Counted from the first letter of the stretch, positions 8,190 through 16,815 are shown. The stretch is DNA of 64,000 bases from Kaistella carnis (GCF_003860585.1 NZ_CP034159.1:1674001-1738000); one strand, 5' to 3'. Numbers and translations: made by a program. The notes: generated by a model not told the origin, from the sequence alone.

Positions 8190-9947
8190 ATGAAGAGTTT
8201 TTTTAAGAATGTGTTAGCAAATATAGTTGCAATAATCATTATAGCGGCGGTTTTTTCGCTATTTTTAATAATGATTATCGCTTCCAGTGCGCTAAGTGGA
8301 GATCAAAAACCTTATATAAAAGACAATTCTATTTTAACACTCGATTTTAAAACCAACCTGATCGACAGCCCAACTGAGGATCAGGGAGAAATGTTTGCCT
8401 TTAGTGAAACCAACAAAAATATTCTGATTTTAGATATGCTGGATGCCATCAAAAAGGCAAAAAATGACTCAAAAATTAAAGGGATAAGTGTAGAAACCGA
8501 TGGGATCCGGGCAGGATTTACGCAGCTGGATGATGTTCGCGCAGCTTTAGAAGACTTTAAGAAAAGTGGAAAATTCGTTTATGCTTACGGAAATGTAGTG
8601 TCTCAGTCTGCTTATTATTTAGGTTCTGTTGCAGATCAGTATATTTTGAATCCGGCAGGCGGAATTGATTTAAAAGGACTCGCTACAGAAGTGCTCTACA
8701 TGAAAAATTTTGCAGATAAATATGGTATTGGAATTCAAATCATTCGACATGGTAAATACAAATCTGCGGTAGAACCGTATATGAGAGATGATATGTCTCC
8801 GGAAAACAAAGAGCAGCTTTCAACATTACTAAATGATATCTGGTCCCTTAATTCCCAAAAGATTGCAGCCTCACGTAAAATAGACAGCGCTCAGTTTCGG
8901 GTGGTTGTAGACAGTCTGTATGGAACGATTCCAGAGCTGAGCCTGCAGCACAAGTTGGTGGATCGACTCCTTCAAAAAAGCGAATATGATCAAATGATTA
9001 AAACGAAACTTCAATTAAAGGAAAAAGATAAATTGACGAAGGTTTCTTTTACAAAATACATCAATTCTTACAGGGAAGAATCGTCTAATAAAGATAATCA
9101 AATTGCTGTACTGTATGCATCAGGAGCAATTTATAATGGTGAAGGCTATCAAAATATATTCGCAGATAACTTTGTAAAAGATATCAAAAAGCTAGCAGAT
9201 GACGAGAAAATAAAAGCAGTTGTTTTACGAATCAATTCACCGGGAGGAAGCGCAAATGCCTCTGATGAGATTCTCTTTGAACTGCAACAGTTAAAAAAGA
9301 AAAAACCAATTGTAGTTTCATTTGGTGACTACGCAGCATCGGGAGGTTACTACATTGCGATGGCCGCCGATAAAATTTATTCTGAGCCAAACACCTTAAC
9401 GGGTTCAATTGGTGTTTTCGGAATGATTCCTTACTTTAAAGAGATCGCAAACAAAAATGGCTTTACCGCGATTCCTGTAACAACCAATGCAAATTCCAAT
9501 ATGTATTCCCCCATAAATGGGGTAACTCCAGGCGGTGTTTCTATGTTAACCAGAAGTGTGGAACAGACTTATAAAAGATTTGTACACTTTGTTACCGTAA
9601 ACCGTAAAAAATCATTTGAACAAATTGATGAAATCGGAGGCGGCAGAGTTTGGAGTGGGACCCGTGCAAAAAACATAGGTCTTGTAGATGAACTTGGAAC
9701 TTTGCAGGATGCTATCAATTTTGCTGCAACTAAAATTAAAGTGAAAGATTTCAGCATTTCCAGCTATCCTAAAAAGATCTCTCCTTTTCAACAGATCTTT
9801 AAAAACCTGGATGAGAATGAAATTTCAGCGCGACTTATCAAAAACAAAATCGGCACTGAAAATTATAGACTTTTTGAGCAGATTACAGATCCGAAACTTC
9901 AACAGGGTGTTATGATGCAAATGCCCTTTCAGATTAAAATTGATTAA
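8190..9947 (+). CDS. sppA: Signal peptide peptidase SppA, 67K type
   Basis: This membrane-bound serine protease degrades cleaved signal peptides. I chose the ATG that gives MKSFFKNVLANIVAIIII, one N-terminal membrane helix, rather than an upstream ATG inside the folK leader. The 585 residues hold two tandem S49 domains, as in the long (67K) form. The first contains the general-base lysine in RHGKYKSAVEPYM, the second the nucleophile serine in SFGDYAASGGYYIA; LRINSPGGSANASDEI and LTGSIGVFGMIP are further family motifs. It is divergent from folK and ends at a perfect palindromic terminator. Confidence 0.95.
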   Translation: MKSFFKNVLANIVAIIIIAAVFSLFLIMIIASSALSGDQKPYIKDNSILTLDFKTNLIDSPTEDQGEMFAFSETNKNILILDMLDAIKKAKNDSKIKGISVETDGIRAGFTQLDDVRAALEDFKKSGKFVYAYGNVVSQSAYYLGSVADQYILNPAGGIDLKGLATEVLYMKNFADKYGIGIQIIRHGKYKSAVEPYMRDDMSPENKEQLSTLLNDIWSLNSQKIAASRKIDSAQFRVVVDSLYGTIPELSLQHKLVDRLLQKSEYDQMIKTKLQLKEKDKLTKVSFTKYINSYREESSNKDNQIAVLYASGAIYNGEGYQNIFADNFVKDIKKLADDEKIKAVVLRINSPGGSANASDEILFELQQLKKKKPIVVSFGDYAASGGYYIAMAADKIYSEPNTLTGSIGVFGMIPYFKEIANKNGFTAIPVTTNANSNMYSPINGVTPGGVSMLTRSVEQTYKRFVHFVTVNRKKSFEQIDEIGGGRVWSGTRAKNIGLVDELGTLQDAINFAATKIKVKDFSISSYPKKISPFQQIFKNLDENEISARLIKNKIGTENYRLFEQITDPKLQQGVMMQMPFQIKID

Positions 9948-9963
9948 TTAAATCATTAAAAAA

Positions 9964-9992
9964 CCCCGTATTGAAATTCAATACGGGATTTT
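9964..9992. terminator. Bidirectional terminator between sppA and the GlsB-like gene
   Basis: Perfect arms CCCGTATTGAA / TTCAATACGGG flanked by A-run and T-run, between convergent genes; it can serve both strands. Confidence 0.8.
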
Positions 9993-10008
9993 AATTAAAG
10001 ACTATTTT

Positions 10009-10263
10009 CTATCCACGTTTCGTGGCCATTCCATAAATCCAGAGCAGAACTAAGGCACCTGCTACTGCCAGGAACATACTACCGATATTAAATCCTGTAA
10101 CATCTCCTAAGCCTAATAACTGTCCGATGAACGCTCCAACATAAGCTCCAACAATTCCTAAGATGATTGTTAAAAGCCATCCCATATTCTGGTTTCCTGG
10201 CATAATAAATTTAGCGATTGCTCCTGCGATAAGACCAAAAATGATCCAAGTTAAAATTCCCAT
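10009..10263 (-). CDS. GlsB/YeaQ/YmgE family stress-response membrane protein
   Basis: This is an 84-residue inner-membrane protein with three hydrophobic helices: IIFGLIAGAIAKFIMPG, a central LTIILGIVGAYVGAFIG, and a C-terminal MFLAVAGALVLLWIYG. The glycine-rich pattern and the GWLLTIILGIVGA motif are typical of the transglycosylase-associated (GlsB/YeaQ/YmgE) family, often induced by stress in other bacteria. The molecular role is unknown. It stands alone between a terminator and ftsY, with a 150-bp A+T-rich upstream region that probably holds its promoter. Confidence 0.9.
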   Translation of the reverse strand: MGILTWIIFGLIAGAIAKFIMPGNQNMGWLLTIILGIVGAYVGAFIGQLLGLGDVTGFNIGSMFLAVAGALVLLWIYGMATKRG

Positions 10264-10415
10264 AGTTTAAAAATTTAATGTTATAATTAATTACTGATTT
10301 TTTTCTATAAATCAAACATAAGACCAAAATATTAAAAAGAATGAAAATTTCTATTCAAATATCTTCATTAATATAAAAAAGAACCCTTTTTTAACTAAAA
10401 AATTTGGGCAAGATT

Positions 10416-11369
10416 TTATCTTTTCTTAAAGAAAGAATCTACAAATTCTGCAGGATTAAAAAGCTGTAAATCAGTCATCTTCTCTCCCACTCCGATATAC
10501 TTTACGGGAATCTGAAACTCTTCTGAAATACCGATTACCACGCCTCCTTTTGCAGTACCATCTAATTTTGTAACGGCTAAGGCATTCACTTCAGTAGCTG
10601 CTGTAAACTGCTTGGCCTGTTCAAAAGCATTCTGACCTGTAGAACCATCAAGAACCAGTAAAATTTCATGCGGTGCATCTACGATTACTTTTTGCATCAC
10701 GCGTTTAATCTTACTCAGTTCATTCATTAAATTAACCTTGTTATGAAGTCTTCCGGCGGTATCAATGATGACCACATCGGCATTATTCGCCACAGCACTT
10801 TGCACCGTATCAAAGGCTACAGAAGCGGGATCAGATCCCATATTTTGTTTCACAATGGGCACGCCTACTCTTTCACTCCAGATCGTCAACTGTTCGGTCG
10901 CTGCCGCACGGAAAGTATCTGCAGCACCAAGTACGACTTTTTTTCCCTCCGACTTAAACTGGTGCGCTAGTTTGCCGATGGTTGTGGTTTTCCCGACGCC
11001 ATTTACGCCTACTACCATAATTACATAGGGTTTTTTAGTGTCATCTACATTGCCTGTTTGCGCGTGTGGATTATCTAAAAGTAAACCTGTGATTTCTTCC
11101 CGCAAAATGACATCAAGTTCATCGGTTCCCACAAATTTATCACGGGCCACACGCTTTTCAATTCTGTCAATTATTTTAATGGTGGTAGAGGCGCCCACAT
11201 CAGAAGCGATTAAAACTTCTTCTAAGTCATCCAACACTTCATCATCCACTTTGGATTTCCCGACAACTGCTTTCGAGATCTTATCAAAGAAACCTTGACT
11301 CGATTTCTCCAAACCTTTATCTAAAGATTCTTTCTCCTCTTTTCTAAAAATTTTTTTGTACCAACTCAT
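10416..11369 (-). CDS. ftsY: Signal recognition particle receptor FtsY
   Basis: FtsY is the GTPase receptor that docks SRP-ribosome complexes at the inner membrane. The chosen start gives MSWYKKIFRKEEKE, a basic amphipathic N-terminus; an upstream in-frame start would add twelve unrelated hydrophobic residues. The 317 residues contain a short acidic/basic A region, the helical N domain and the G domain with G1 VGVNGVGKTTTIGKLA, the DTFRAAATEQL insertion-box start, G3 DTAGRLHN, G4 TKLDGTAKGG and a closing GVGEKMTDL. The order L28-L33-DUF4295-FtsY is conserved in Bacteroidetes, but a strong hairpin lies between DUF4295 and ftsY here. Confidence 0.97.
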   Translation of the reverse strand: MSWYKKIFRKEEKESLDKGLEKSSQGFFDKISKAVVGKSKVDDEVLDDLEEVLIASDVGASTTIKIIDRIEKRVARDKFVGTDELDVILREEITGLLLDNPHAQTGNVDDTKKPYVIMVVGVNGVGKTTTIGKLAHQFKSEGKKVVLGAADTFRAAATEQLTIWSERVGVPIVKQNMGSDPASVAFDTVQSAVANNADVVIIDTAGRLHNKVNLMNELSKIKRVMQKVIVDAPHEILLVLDGSTGQNAFEQAKQFTAATEVNALAVTKLDGTAKGGVVIGISEEFQIPVKYIGVGEKMTDLQLFNPAEFVDSFFKKR

Positions 11370-11437
11370 GCTATCAATTACAAATATTATATTACGAATG
11401 ACCACCAGTTGCGGTTCGCAAACAAAGATAAAATAAA

Positions 11438-11464
11438 AAAACTATCCATTTAGGATAGTTTTAT
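11438..11464 (-). terminator. Terminator or attenuator between DUF4295 and ftsY
   Basis: Ten-base arms AAAACTATCC / GGATAGTTTT with a 5-base loop are followed on the minus strand by seven T residues. It lies in the 116-bp gap between the ribosomal-protein cluster and ftsY and would end or dampen transcription into ftsY. Confidence 0.75.
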
Positions 11465-11485
11465 ATATTCTCGCTGGAGTAGAAA

Positions 11486-11641
11486 TTATTTTTTCAAATA
11501 AGCATCAACTTCGTCTGCGTTCATTACTTTCTCGTCGAAAATATAAGCTCCACTTTTAGGAGACTTTACCATTTTCACAACTTTGGTCATTTTTTTTGAA
11601 CCGACACCACCTTGTAGGGTAGCTACTACTTTCTTTGCCAT
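11486..11641 (-). CDS. DUF4295 family protein
   Basis: This 51-residue basic protein reads MAKKVVATLQGGVGSKKMTK... and ends ADEVDAYLKK. It is short enough to be missed by a length cut-off. The lysine-rich N-terminus and the pattern MVKSPKSGAYIF followed by DEKVMN match the small DUF4295 family that sits next to L33 in Bacteroidetes. Position between rpmG (19-bp gap) and ftsY supports the call. It probably has a ribosome-linked role, which is inference from its neighbours and charge; no function is established to my knowledge. Confidence 0.88.
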   Translation of the reverse strand: MAKKVVATLQGGVGSKKMTKVVKMVKSPKSGAYIFDEKVMNADEVDAYLKK

Positions 11642-11660
11642 TTTTTATTGTTTTAAAAAA

Positions 11661-11843
11661 TTACTTAATTTCTTTGTGAAGAGTGTACTTCTTAAGAACA
11701 GGGTTGAATTTTTTCAACTCTAATCTCTCTGTAGTATTCTTTTTATTTTTAGTAGTGATGTATCTTGACATTCCTGCTACTCCTGTTTCTTTGTGCTCAG
11801 TGCACTCCAAAATCACCTGTACTCTATTCCCTTTTTTTGCCAT
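11661..11843 (-). CDS. rpmG: 50S ribosomal protein L33
   Basis: L33 is a small protein of the large ribosomal subunit near the E site. The 60-residue sequence has the family core [31 protein letters not shown] and C-terminal YTLHKEIK. It contains a single cysteine, so it lacks the paired zinc-binding CxxC motifs of zinc-type paralogs. The gene starts 3 bp after rpmB in the same transcription unit. Confidence 0.96.
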   Translation of the reverse strand: MAKKGNRVQVILECTEHKETGVAGMSRYITTKNKKNTTERLELKKFNPVLKKYTLHKEIK

Positions 11844-11846
11844 GAT

Positions 11847-12089
11847 TTATGATTTTTTGATGAAACCACTTCTGGTCCCTCTTAATATTGCTTCTTCAAT
11901 CCCTATTCTATTGATAATTCTCAATCCATGAGCTGAAACTTTTAAAGTTACAGATTTCTCTTGCTCTGGAAGGTAAAATTTCTTTTCCAATAAGTTAATT
12001 TCAAAACGACGCTTCGTTTTGTTATTAGCGTGAGAAACATTGTTTCCTACCATGGCACGCTTTCCTGTTATTTGGCAAATTCTTGACAT
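11847..12089 (-). CDS. rpmB: 50S ribosomal protein L28
   Basis: L28 is a structural protein of the large subunit. The 80-residue sequence shows the diagnostic N-terminus [27 protein letters not shown] and the ending [14 protein letters not shown] tail. It is the first gene of the rpmB-rpmG-DUF4295 unit; its promoter should lie in the 170-bp A+T-rich gap towards proC. Confidence 0.97.
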   Translation of the reverse strand: MSRICQITGKRAMVGNNVSHANNKTKRRFEINLLEKKFYLPEQEKSVTLKVSAHGLRIINRIGIEEAILRGTRSGFIKKS

Positions 12090-12260
12090 ATCTCGACGTT
12101 CTTATTTCTGAATAAATATTTGAGAGTGCAAAATAACGAAGAATATTTTAGTTAGACAAATATATTTCAAAATAATAATCAATATTTTACAAAAAAAATT
12201 CGCGACTTTAAAGATCAACACCTCTCGTTGCTCTATTTTAAAAGGAGCGGCAGGAAATAC

Positions 12261-13064
12261 CTATTCACTTAAATCTTTTGATCGTCTTTCCGCCGCCAAA
12301 ATACCTTTTTTCAAAGAATCTTTCAGCCGATTTTCTTCAAAGGTTTGCAGTGCCGCTTCGGTCGTTCCCCCTTTTGATGCAACATCTTTAATCAATTCCT
12401 CTAAACTTTTATCAGAAGTATTCATCAAATGATAAGCTCCTAACATGGTTTGTTTTACAAAAAGTTCGGCCAAGTTCTTCTCAATACCCATTTCTGTTCC
12501 TGCTTTGATCATAGCATCTACAATGTAATAAAAGTACGCAGGCCCGCTCCCCGAAAGTGCTGTAACGCCATCCAAAAGATTTTCATTTTCCAGATAAACG
12601 GACCTTCCTGTAGAATTCAGAAACCGTTCAATTTGCATAAGATCGACAAAGGAAATCCCTTTTGCAGCTGTATAACCTGTGATTCCCATTCCCAGCAGCG
12701 TGGGTGAATTTGGCATCGCACGAACTACTTTTTTGTGATTAAAAAGATGCTGAATTTTTTTAATCTTGATCCCAGCCATGATCGAAAGGATCATCTGGCT
12801 TTCATTCAACCGAAACTTTAAATTCTCGGCGACAAACTGAAAATCCTGAGGCTTTATTGCGACTATAATGAGGTCTGCATCTACTGTAGAAACACCTAAA
12901 AAATCAGAAACCTTCGACCCAGGAAATTGCTGTTCAAGTTGTTGAATATTTTCTTTTCTTCGGGTAATTAAATGGAGATTTTCAGGCTTAATTAATTCAA
13001 ACTTTAAAAAAGATCTTGAAAAAGAAATACCCATTTTTCCCGCACCAAGAACGGCTATTTTCAT
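12261..13064 (-). CDS. proC: Pyrroline-5-carboxylate reductase
   Basis: ProC performs the last step of proline synthesis, reducing 1-pyrroline-5-carboxylate with NAD(P)H. The 267-residue protein starts with the dinucleotide-binding motif VLGAGKMGISF, has VAIKPQDF, and carries the family signature LDGVTALSGSGPAYFYYIVDAMI followed by the KGGTTEAALQTFE segment that forms the dimer-domain active site. The start overlaps the stop of the upstream small membrane gene by 4 bp, so murB, the membrane gene and proC are probably co-transcribed. Confidence 0.96.
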   Translation of the reverse strand: MKIAVLGAGKMGISFSRSFLKFELIKPENLHLITRRKENIQQLEQQFPGSKVSDFLGVSTVDADLIIVAIKPQDFQFVAENLKFRLNESQMILSIMAGIKIKKIQHLFNHKKVVRAMPNSPTLLGMGITGYTAAKGISFVDLMQIERFLNSTGRSVYLENENLLDGVTALSGSGPAYFYYIVDAMIKAGTEMGIEKNLAELFVKQTMLGAYHLMNTSDKSLEELIKDVASKGGTTEAALQTFEENRLKDSLKKGILAAERRSKDLSE

Positions 13065-13315
13065 TTGTTTTGTGTTTTAAAAATTTTGCTTTGGAAATAA
13101 AGAAGAAAATAAATTACAACGACAGCGACAACAATCATAATCTTCATATTAAGAATTGCAGCACATAAATAATGTCCTGAAATTATTGATACACAATTGC
13201 CCGAACTCTCCGTTTCGTATTTCAAACTTGTCATTGTATTGAAAATTCCAACCGTATTAATTAGAATCGAACTGATTACAATAATGAGGAAAGCAAAATA
13301 AATTTTTATTTTCAT
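13061..13315 (-). CDS. Small two-helix membrane protein of unknown function
   Basis: I do not recognise this 84-residue protein. It has an N-terminal hydrophobic segment (IYFAFLIIVISSILINTVGIF), a loop of about 25 residues with two cysteines (NCVSIISGHYLCAA), and a second helix (IMIVVAVVVIYFLLYF) followed by a lysine-rich tail, consistent with two membrane passes. It lies between murB (stop adjacent, no gap) and proC (4-bp overlap) on the same strand, so it is translated as part of that unit. Tight coupling supports a real gene; nothing indicates a link to proline or cell-wall synthesis. Confidence 0.7.
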   Translation of the reverse strand: MKIKIYFAFLIIVISSILINTVGIFNTMTSLKYETESSGNCVSIISGHYLCAAILNMKIMIVVAVVVIYFLLYFQSKIFKTQNK

Positions 13316-14335
13316 CTAAATGATGTTAACCTCTCGCTCCAAATCAATTCCAAATTTTTCATTTACAGACTCAATAATCATAGTCGAAAAATCAAAAATT
13401 TCTTTGCCTGATGCCAATCCGGTTTTGTTGACTATTACTAAACTTTGAAGTTCGTGAGAAGCCACATTTCCGATTTGTTTTCCTTTCCAACCACATTGTT
13501 CAATCAACCAGCCTGCCGGAACTTTAACCAAGTCTCCATTCGGATAATGAGGCATTTCCGCATATGTTTTCTGTAATTCTAAAAACTGATCCATCGGAAT
13601 CGAAGGATTTTTAAAAAAACTACCTGCATTTCCAATAATTTTTGGATCCGGTAGTTTACTTTGTCGGATGTTGATGACCGCTCGGGAAATATCCTGAATG
13701 GTGGGATTATGAATTCCCAAATTTTCAAGTTCCGATTTTATTGCACCATACTCTGTTTTAATTGCATGGTTTTTCCGAGTTAATTTAAAGGTAACGTCTA
13801 AAATAACATACTTTCCTTTTCCTTCTCTTTTAAAAATCGATTCACGATAACCAAAATTGCATTTGTTATGATCAAATTCTTCCACTTCCAAAGTATCTAA
13901 ATTCAATACTTTACATCGCACAAAAGTGTCTTTGATTTCGGTTCCATAAGCACCGATATTTTGCATGGGAGAAGTTCCTACATTTCCTGGGATTAATGAT
14001 AAATTCTCTAAGCCACCGTAATTTTTATTTAAACAGTACTGAACAAATTCATGCCAGTTTTCACCTGCCTGCGAAGTGACCAAAACTTCATTATCATTCA
14101 AAATCTTTTCTGAAATACCTTTCAAATTTAATTGAAGAACTACGCCATCAAAATCTTGAGTAAACAAAACATTACTTCCTCCACCTAAGAAAAGCAGTTT
14201 AAATTTCCGAACAGAAGTGTTCCGGAGAATCTGAGTCAGTTGGTCCAAAGAGTTAACTTCTGCAAAATATTTAGCGGACACCTCAACACCGAAAGTATTG
14301 TGGTGTTTAAGAGAATAATTTTCTTGGATATTCAT
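13316..14335 (-). CDS. murB: UDP-N-acetylenolpyruvoylglucosamine reductase
   Basis: MurB reduces UDP-N-acetylglucosamine enolpyruvate to UDP-N-acetylmuramate with FAD and NADPH, an early cytoplasmic step of peptidoglycan synthesis. The 339 residues fit the E. coli-like type I form. FAD-binding features are LKHHNTFGVEV near the start, LFLGGGSNVLF, and LSLIPGNVGTSPMQNIGAYG; YRESIFK holds the substrate tyrosine, GNAGSFFKNP the catalytic serine, and PAGWLIEQCGWKGK is near the end. Three bases separate it from the upstream DUF2199 gene. Confidence 0.97.
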   Translation of the reverse strand: MNIQENYSLKHHNTFGVEVSAKYFAEVNSLDQLTQILRNTSVRKFKLLFLGGGSNVLFTQDFDGVVLQLNLKGISEKILNDNEVLVTSQAGENWHEFVQYCLNKNYGGLENLSLIPGNVGTSPMQNIGAYGTEIKDTFVRCKVLNLDTLEVEEFDHNKCNFGYRESIFKREGKGKYVILDVTFKLTRKNHAIKTEYGAIKSELENLGIHNPTIQDISRAVINIRQSKLPDPKIIGNAGSFFKNPSIPMDQFLELQKTYAEMPHYPNGDLVKVPAGWLIEQCGWKGKQIGNVASHELQSLVIVNKTGLASGKEIFDFSTMIIESVNEKFGIDLEREVNII

Positions 14336-14338
14336 TTT

Positions 14339-14857
14339 TTATTGAGAAATAGTTGTGGGCATATTGTGAATTCTTTTTTCGGCTTCCTCTCTGGTAATTC
14401 CGTGATAAAAGTCAACCACAAACGGGTGGCTAAAATCCAGTTGAGGATAAACTTCCGGTCGTTCATTACCGGGTTTTGATTTCACATCCATTGCAATGCT
14501 TTTTTCGAATTGATAATCCGGCAACGCATTGCTCAGCCAACCAAAGTACACGGTTTCATGATTTTCATTATTGAAATTGGCCTTATAATCTTCGAAATCT
14601 TCTTCATTTAAATAAACCCAAAGTCCATATTCCAGATAACGGGAAGATTTCATAATCTTCTGCTTCAGCACCACTCGAATAAACCGATCCGCTCGATCTG
14701 GATATTCAATCGTACAAAAATCAGCATCAATATAAATATTATACGTGTTTTTCTGTTCTTCGCTCAACCAATAATACGAATTGGGATAGGCAAAAGTGAG
14801 CGCGGGATAAGTGTGATGAATTTCACCACAAATGCCACATTTATTTTCTGAACTCAT
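14339..14857 (-). CDS. DUF2199 domain-containing protein
   Basis: This 172-residue soluble protein starts MSSENKCGICGEIHHTYPALTF, with a CxxC pair and following histidines that could bind a metal, then SYYWLSEEQKNTY, FIRVVLKQKI and a C-terminal HPFVVDFYHGITREEAEKRIHNM. These are features of the DUF2199 family, often encoded alone in many bacteria. Function is not known. It is the first gene of a unit leading to murB. A dispersed repeat lies in its upstream region. Confidence 0.85.
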   Translation of the reverse strand: MSSENKCGICGEIHHTYPALTFAYPNSYYWLSEEQKNTYNIYIDADFCTIEYPDRADRFIRVVLKQKIMKSSRYLEYGLWVYLNEEDFEDYKANFNNENHETVYFGWLSNALPDYQFEKSIAMDVKSKPGNERPEVYPQLDFSHPFVVDFYHGITREEAEKRIHNMPTTISQ

Positions 14858-14922
14858 TTTTAAAATTTATAAAAATTCTGTTTTGTACTATGCAAGTAAT
14901 TGAAACTACAAATTCTTTGCAA

Positions 14923-15001
14923 ACTTCGCTAAGTGAAACGCCTTTGCGTACGTAATTTTAGCAATATTAAGAACTAAACCTTTGCATCTTTGCGTTAAAA
15001 C
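14923..15001 (+). repeat. Solo copy of an approximately 80-bp dispersed repeat (family R80)
   Basis: It starts CTTCGCTAAGTGAAACGCC and continues TTTGCG, and ends CTTTGCATCTTTGCG then TTAAAAC, with an A+T-rich middle. The same two ends occur at 42551-42628 and, reversed, at 42048-42127. Here no gene lies next to it within a second copy. Confidence 0.7.
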
Positions 15002-15020
15002 AAATCACTAAAGACAAAAT

Positions 15021-15046
15021 AAAAAGCGGGCAAAAAACCCGCTCTC
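15021..15046 (-). terminator. Terminator after the aminotransferase gene
   Basis: Arms AGCGGG / CCCGCT, followed by TTTTTA on the minus strand, immediately after the aminotransferase stop codon. Confidence 0.75.
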
Positions 15047-15052
15047 AGTTAA

Positions 15053-16258
15053 TTAAAGACCAAATTCAATTTTATATTTCTGAAGTGCGTCATTCAACAA
15101 TTCCACACTTCTTCGCAAATCTTCTTCTTTCAAAACATAGGCAATTCTGACTTGCTTTTTACCGAGTTCCGGATCGCTGTAGAAACCACTCATCGGCGCT
15201 ACCATAATGGTTTCGTTGTTATGCGAATAACTTTCGAGCAACCATTGCGCAAACTTATCAGTATCATCAACCGGCAGTTCTACCGCGCAATAAAATGCCC
15301 CTTTAGGTTTCGGACAAATAACGCCCGGAATTCCGTTTAACAGATCCACCAAAACATTACGGCGATGCGTATATTCCGTACGAACTTTCAAAATATAATC
15401 TGCATCATTTTGATGTGCCGCAGCTGCCGCAATCTGTCCCAATAAAACCGGACTTAATCTCGCCTGTGCAAAAAGCATGGCTGCATCATGAATTTTCTTA
15501 GAACGCGTAATCATGCTGCCAATTCGCACGCCGCACATAGAGTATCTTTTAGATTCTGAATCAATAATAATACAGTGATCTGCAATTTCAGGAAACTCAA
15601 ACATAGAAACCTGCTGTTTCCCATCGTAAACATATTCTCTGTACACTTCATCAGAAATAATCACGATATCATGTTTCAAAGCGATATCAGCTAACTTTTG
15701 CAGCTCTTCTCTCGTATATAAATAGCCGGTAGGATTTCCGGGATTACAAATTAAAATCGCTTTTGTTTTTGGAGTAATTTTTTTCTCAAAATCCTCAATC
15801 GGAGGCAAAGCAAAACCAGTATCAATAGAAGAAGTTACCGCTACAACATTTACATTGAACGTGCTGGCAAAGCCATTATAATTTGCATAATAAGGCTCCG
15901 GAATGATCACCTCATCACCGTCATCACACAAAGTAGAAAGTGCAAAATTCAACGCTTCCGAACCTCCATTGGTTACAATGAAATTGTCCGTTGTTAAATC
16001 GGTAAATCCCAAAGTATGATAGTAATCTTTGAGTGCCGTTCTGTATTCTAAATTTCCTTCGGAAAGTGCATATTCAAAAATTTTCAGATCATTGTTTTTT
16101 ACAGCATCCAAAGCAGATTGCGGTGTTTCTATATCGGGTTGACCAATATTTAAATGATATACTTTGATCCCCTTTTGTTTCGCCTGTAAAGCGTAAGGAA
16201 CCAATTTTCTAACGGGCGATGCAGGCATATTTTGTGCGCGCTCAGAAATTTTCGGCAT
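15053..16258 (-). CDS. Pyridoxal-phosphate aminotransferase, class I (aspartate aminotransferase-like)
   Basis: This 401-residue cytoplasmic enzyme belongs to fold type I, class I/II. Visible motifs are the N-terminal VYHLNIGQPDIETP, the VTNGGSEALNFAL phosphate-binding loop, ICNPGNPTGYLYTREEL with the substrate-side asparagine, IISDEVYREYVYDG with the PLP-ring aspartate and tyrosine, and SESKRYSMCGVRIG with the Schiff-base lysine; a conserved C-terminal arginine lies in KKQVRIAYVL. Substrate cannot be told from sequence; aspartate or aromatic amino acids are likely. It is monocistronic, with a terminator downstream and a repeat element upstream. Confidence 0.9.
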   Translation of the reverse strand: MPKISERAQNMPASPVRKLVPYALQAKQKGIKVYHLNIGQPDIETPQSALDAVKNNDLKIFEYALSEGNLEYRTALKDYYHTLGFTDLTTDNFIVTNGGSEALNFALSTLCDDGDEVIIPEPYYANYNGFASTFNVNVVAVTSSIDTGFALPPIEDFEKKITPKTKAILICNPGNPTGYLYTREELQKLADIALKHDIVIISDEVYREYVYDGKQQVSMFEFPEIADHCIIIDSESKRYSMCGVRIGSMITRSKKIHDAAMLFAQARLSPVLLGQIAAAAAHQNDADYILKVRTEYTHRRNVLVDLLNGIPGVICPKPKGAFYCAVELPVDDTDKFAQWLLESYSHNNETIMVAPMSGFYSDPELGKKQVRIAYVLKEEDLRRSVELLNDALQKYKIEFGL

Positions 16259-16325
16259 TCTATTTATTTTTTACAAAATTAAGGATTTTTTTGAAGCAAC
16301 ACGATTTTTTCCCTCCCGAAAACAC

Positions 16326-16434
16326 AGTCCGGCTGTACACTACAATCTTTTTTTTACTTTTTCAACCTCCCTTTTCTTTGAAGAGGAATTGCCACCGTAA
16401 AAAAAAGGATTTTCATTCCCATCCGGGCTAGAAT
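16326..16434 (-). repeat. Dispersed palindromic element, copy B
   Basis: Read on the minus strand it begins ATTCTAGCCCGGATGGGAAT, then GAAAATCC and a T-run, and ends AAAAAGATTGTAGTGTACAG followed by CCGGAC. Its ends match copy A at 23406-23485 nearly base for base, while the central hairpin differs (TTTTTTTTAC / GTAAAAAAAA arms around a unique loop). It lies in the 257-bp gap upstream of the aminotransferase. Confidence 0.75.
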
Positions 16435-16481
16435 TTCAGGCATTTTTTCCCTTCGAAAGGAAAACCAAACTTTCAAAAAAT

Positions 16482-16511
16482 AAAAAACCGCAGAATATAA
16501 ATCTGCGGTTA
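16482..16511 (-). terminator. Terminator after the Ig-like remnant
   Basis: Perfect arms AACCGCAGA / TCTGCGGTT with T-run on the minus strand, 6 bp after the stop of the remnant at 16516. It probably originally ended that gene. Confidence 0.75.
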
Positions 16512-16515
16512 TTAA

Positions 16516-16815
16516 TTATTCGATAGTGAATTCTGCATAAATCCAGTGAACTTCATCTTCTGTTATCGGTCGGTCTTTATCAAAATTATAAGATTTGGAA
16601 ATCCTATATCTTCCTTTCTTTAAATTCGGATAATACGCATAAACGTCAGTCTCAAACACCCTCTTTTCGCCAGGTTCTATATCATATCCAATTGAAGTGA
16701 AAATACGGTTGGTTATATATTTTTCTTTCACCCAATTTTTACCGTTCCAGTGCTCAATAACAAATGCATTCCCCGTTCCGATGAGGTCCGAAGTTTCATT
16801 GTAGACAACAATATT
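16516..16815 (-). pseudogene. 5'-truncated Ig-like domain protein remnant
   Basis: The longest orthodox ORF is 71 residues from a GTG at 16731, but the same frame is open upstream to about 16866 and the upstream codons read like the same domain: NIVVYNETSDLIGTGNAFVI, then EHWNGKNWVKEKYITNRIF. The pattern continues with SIGYDIEPGEKRVFETDV, GRYRISKSY and a closing IYAEFTIE, which resembles the bacterial Ig-like fold found in small lipoproteins of this group. No ATG, GTG or TTG exists to start the upstream part, and the lipoprotein signal is missing; the sequence runs straight into the 3' end of the M3 peptidase gene. I infer that a deletion joined the peptidase gene to the middle of this gene. 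Confidence 0.6.
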
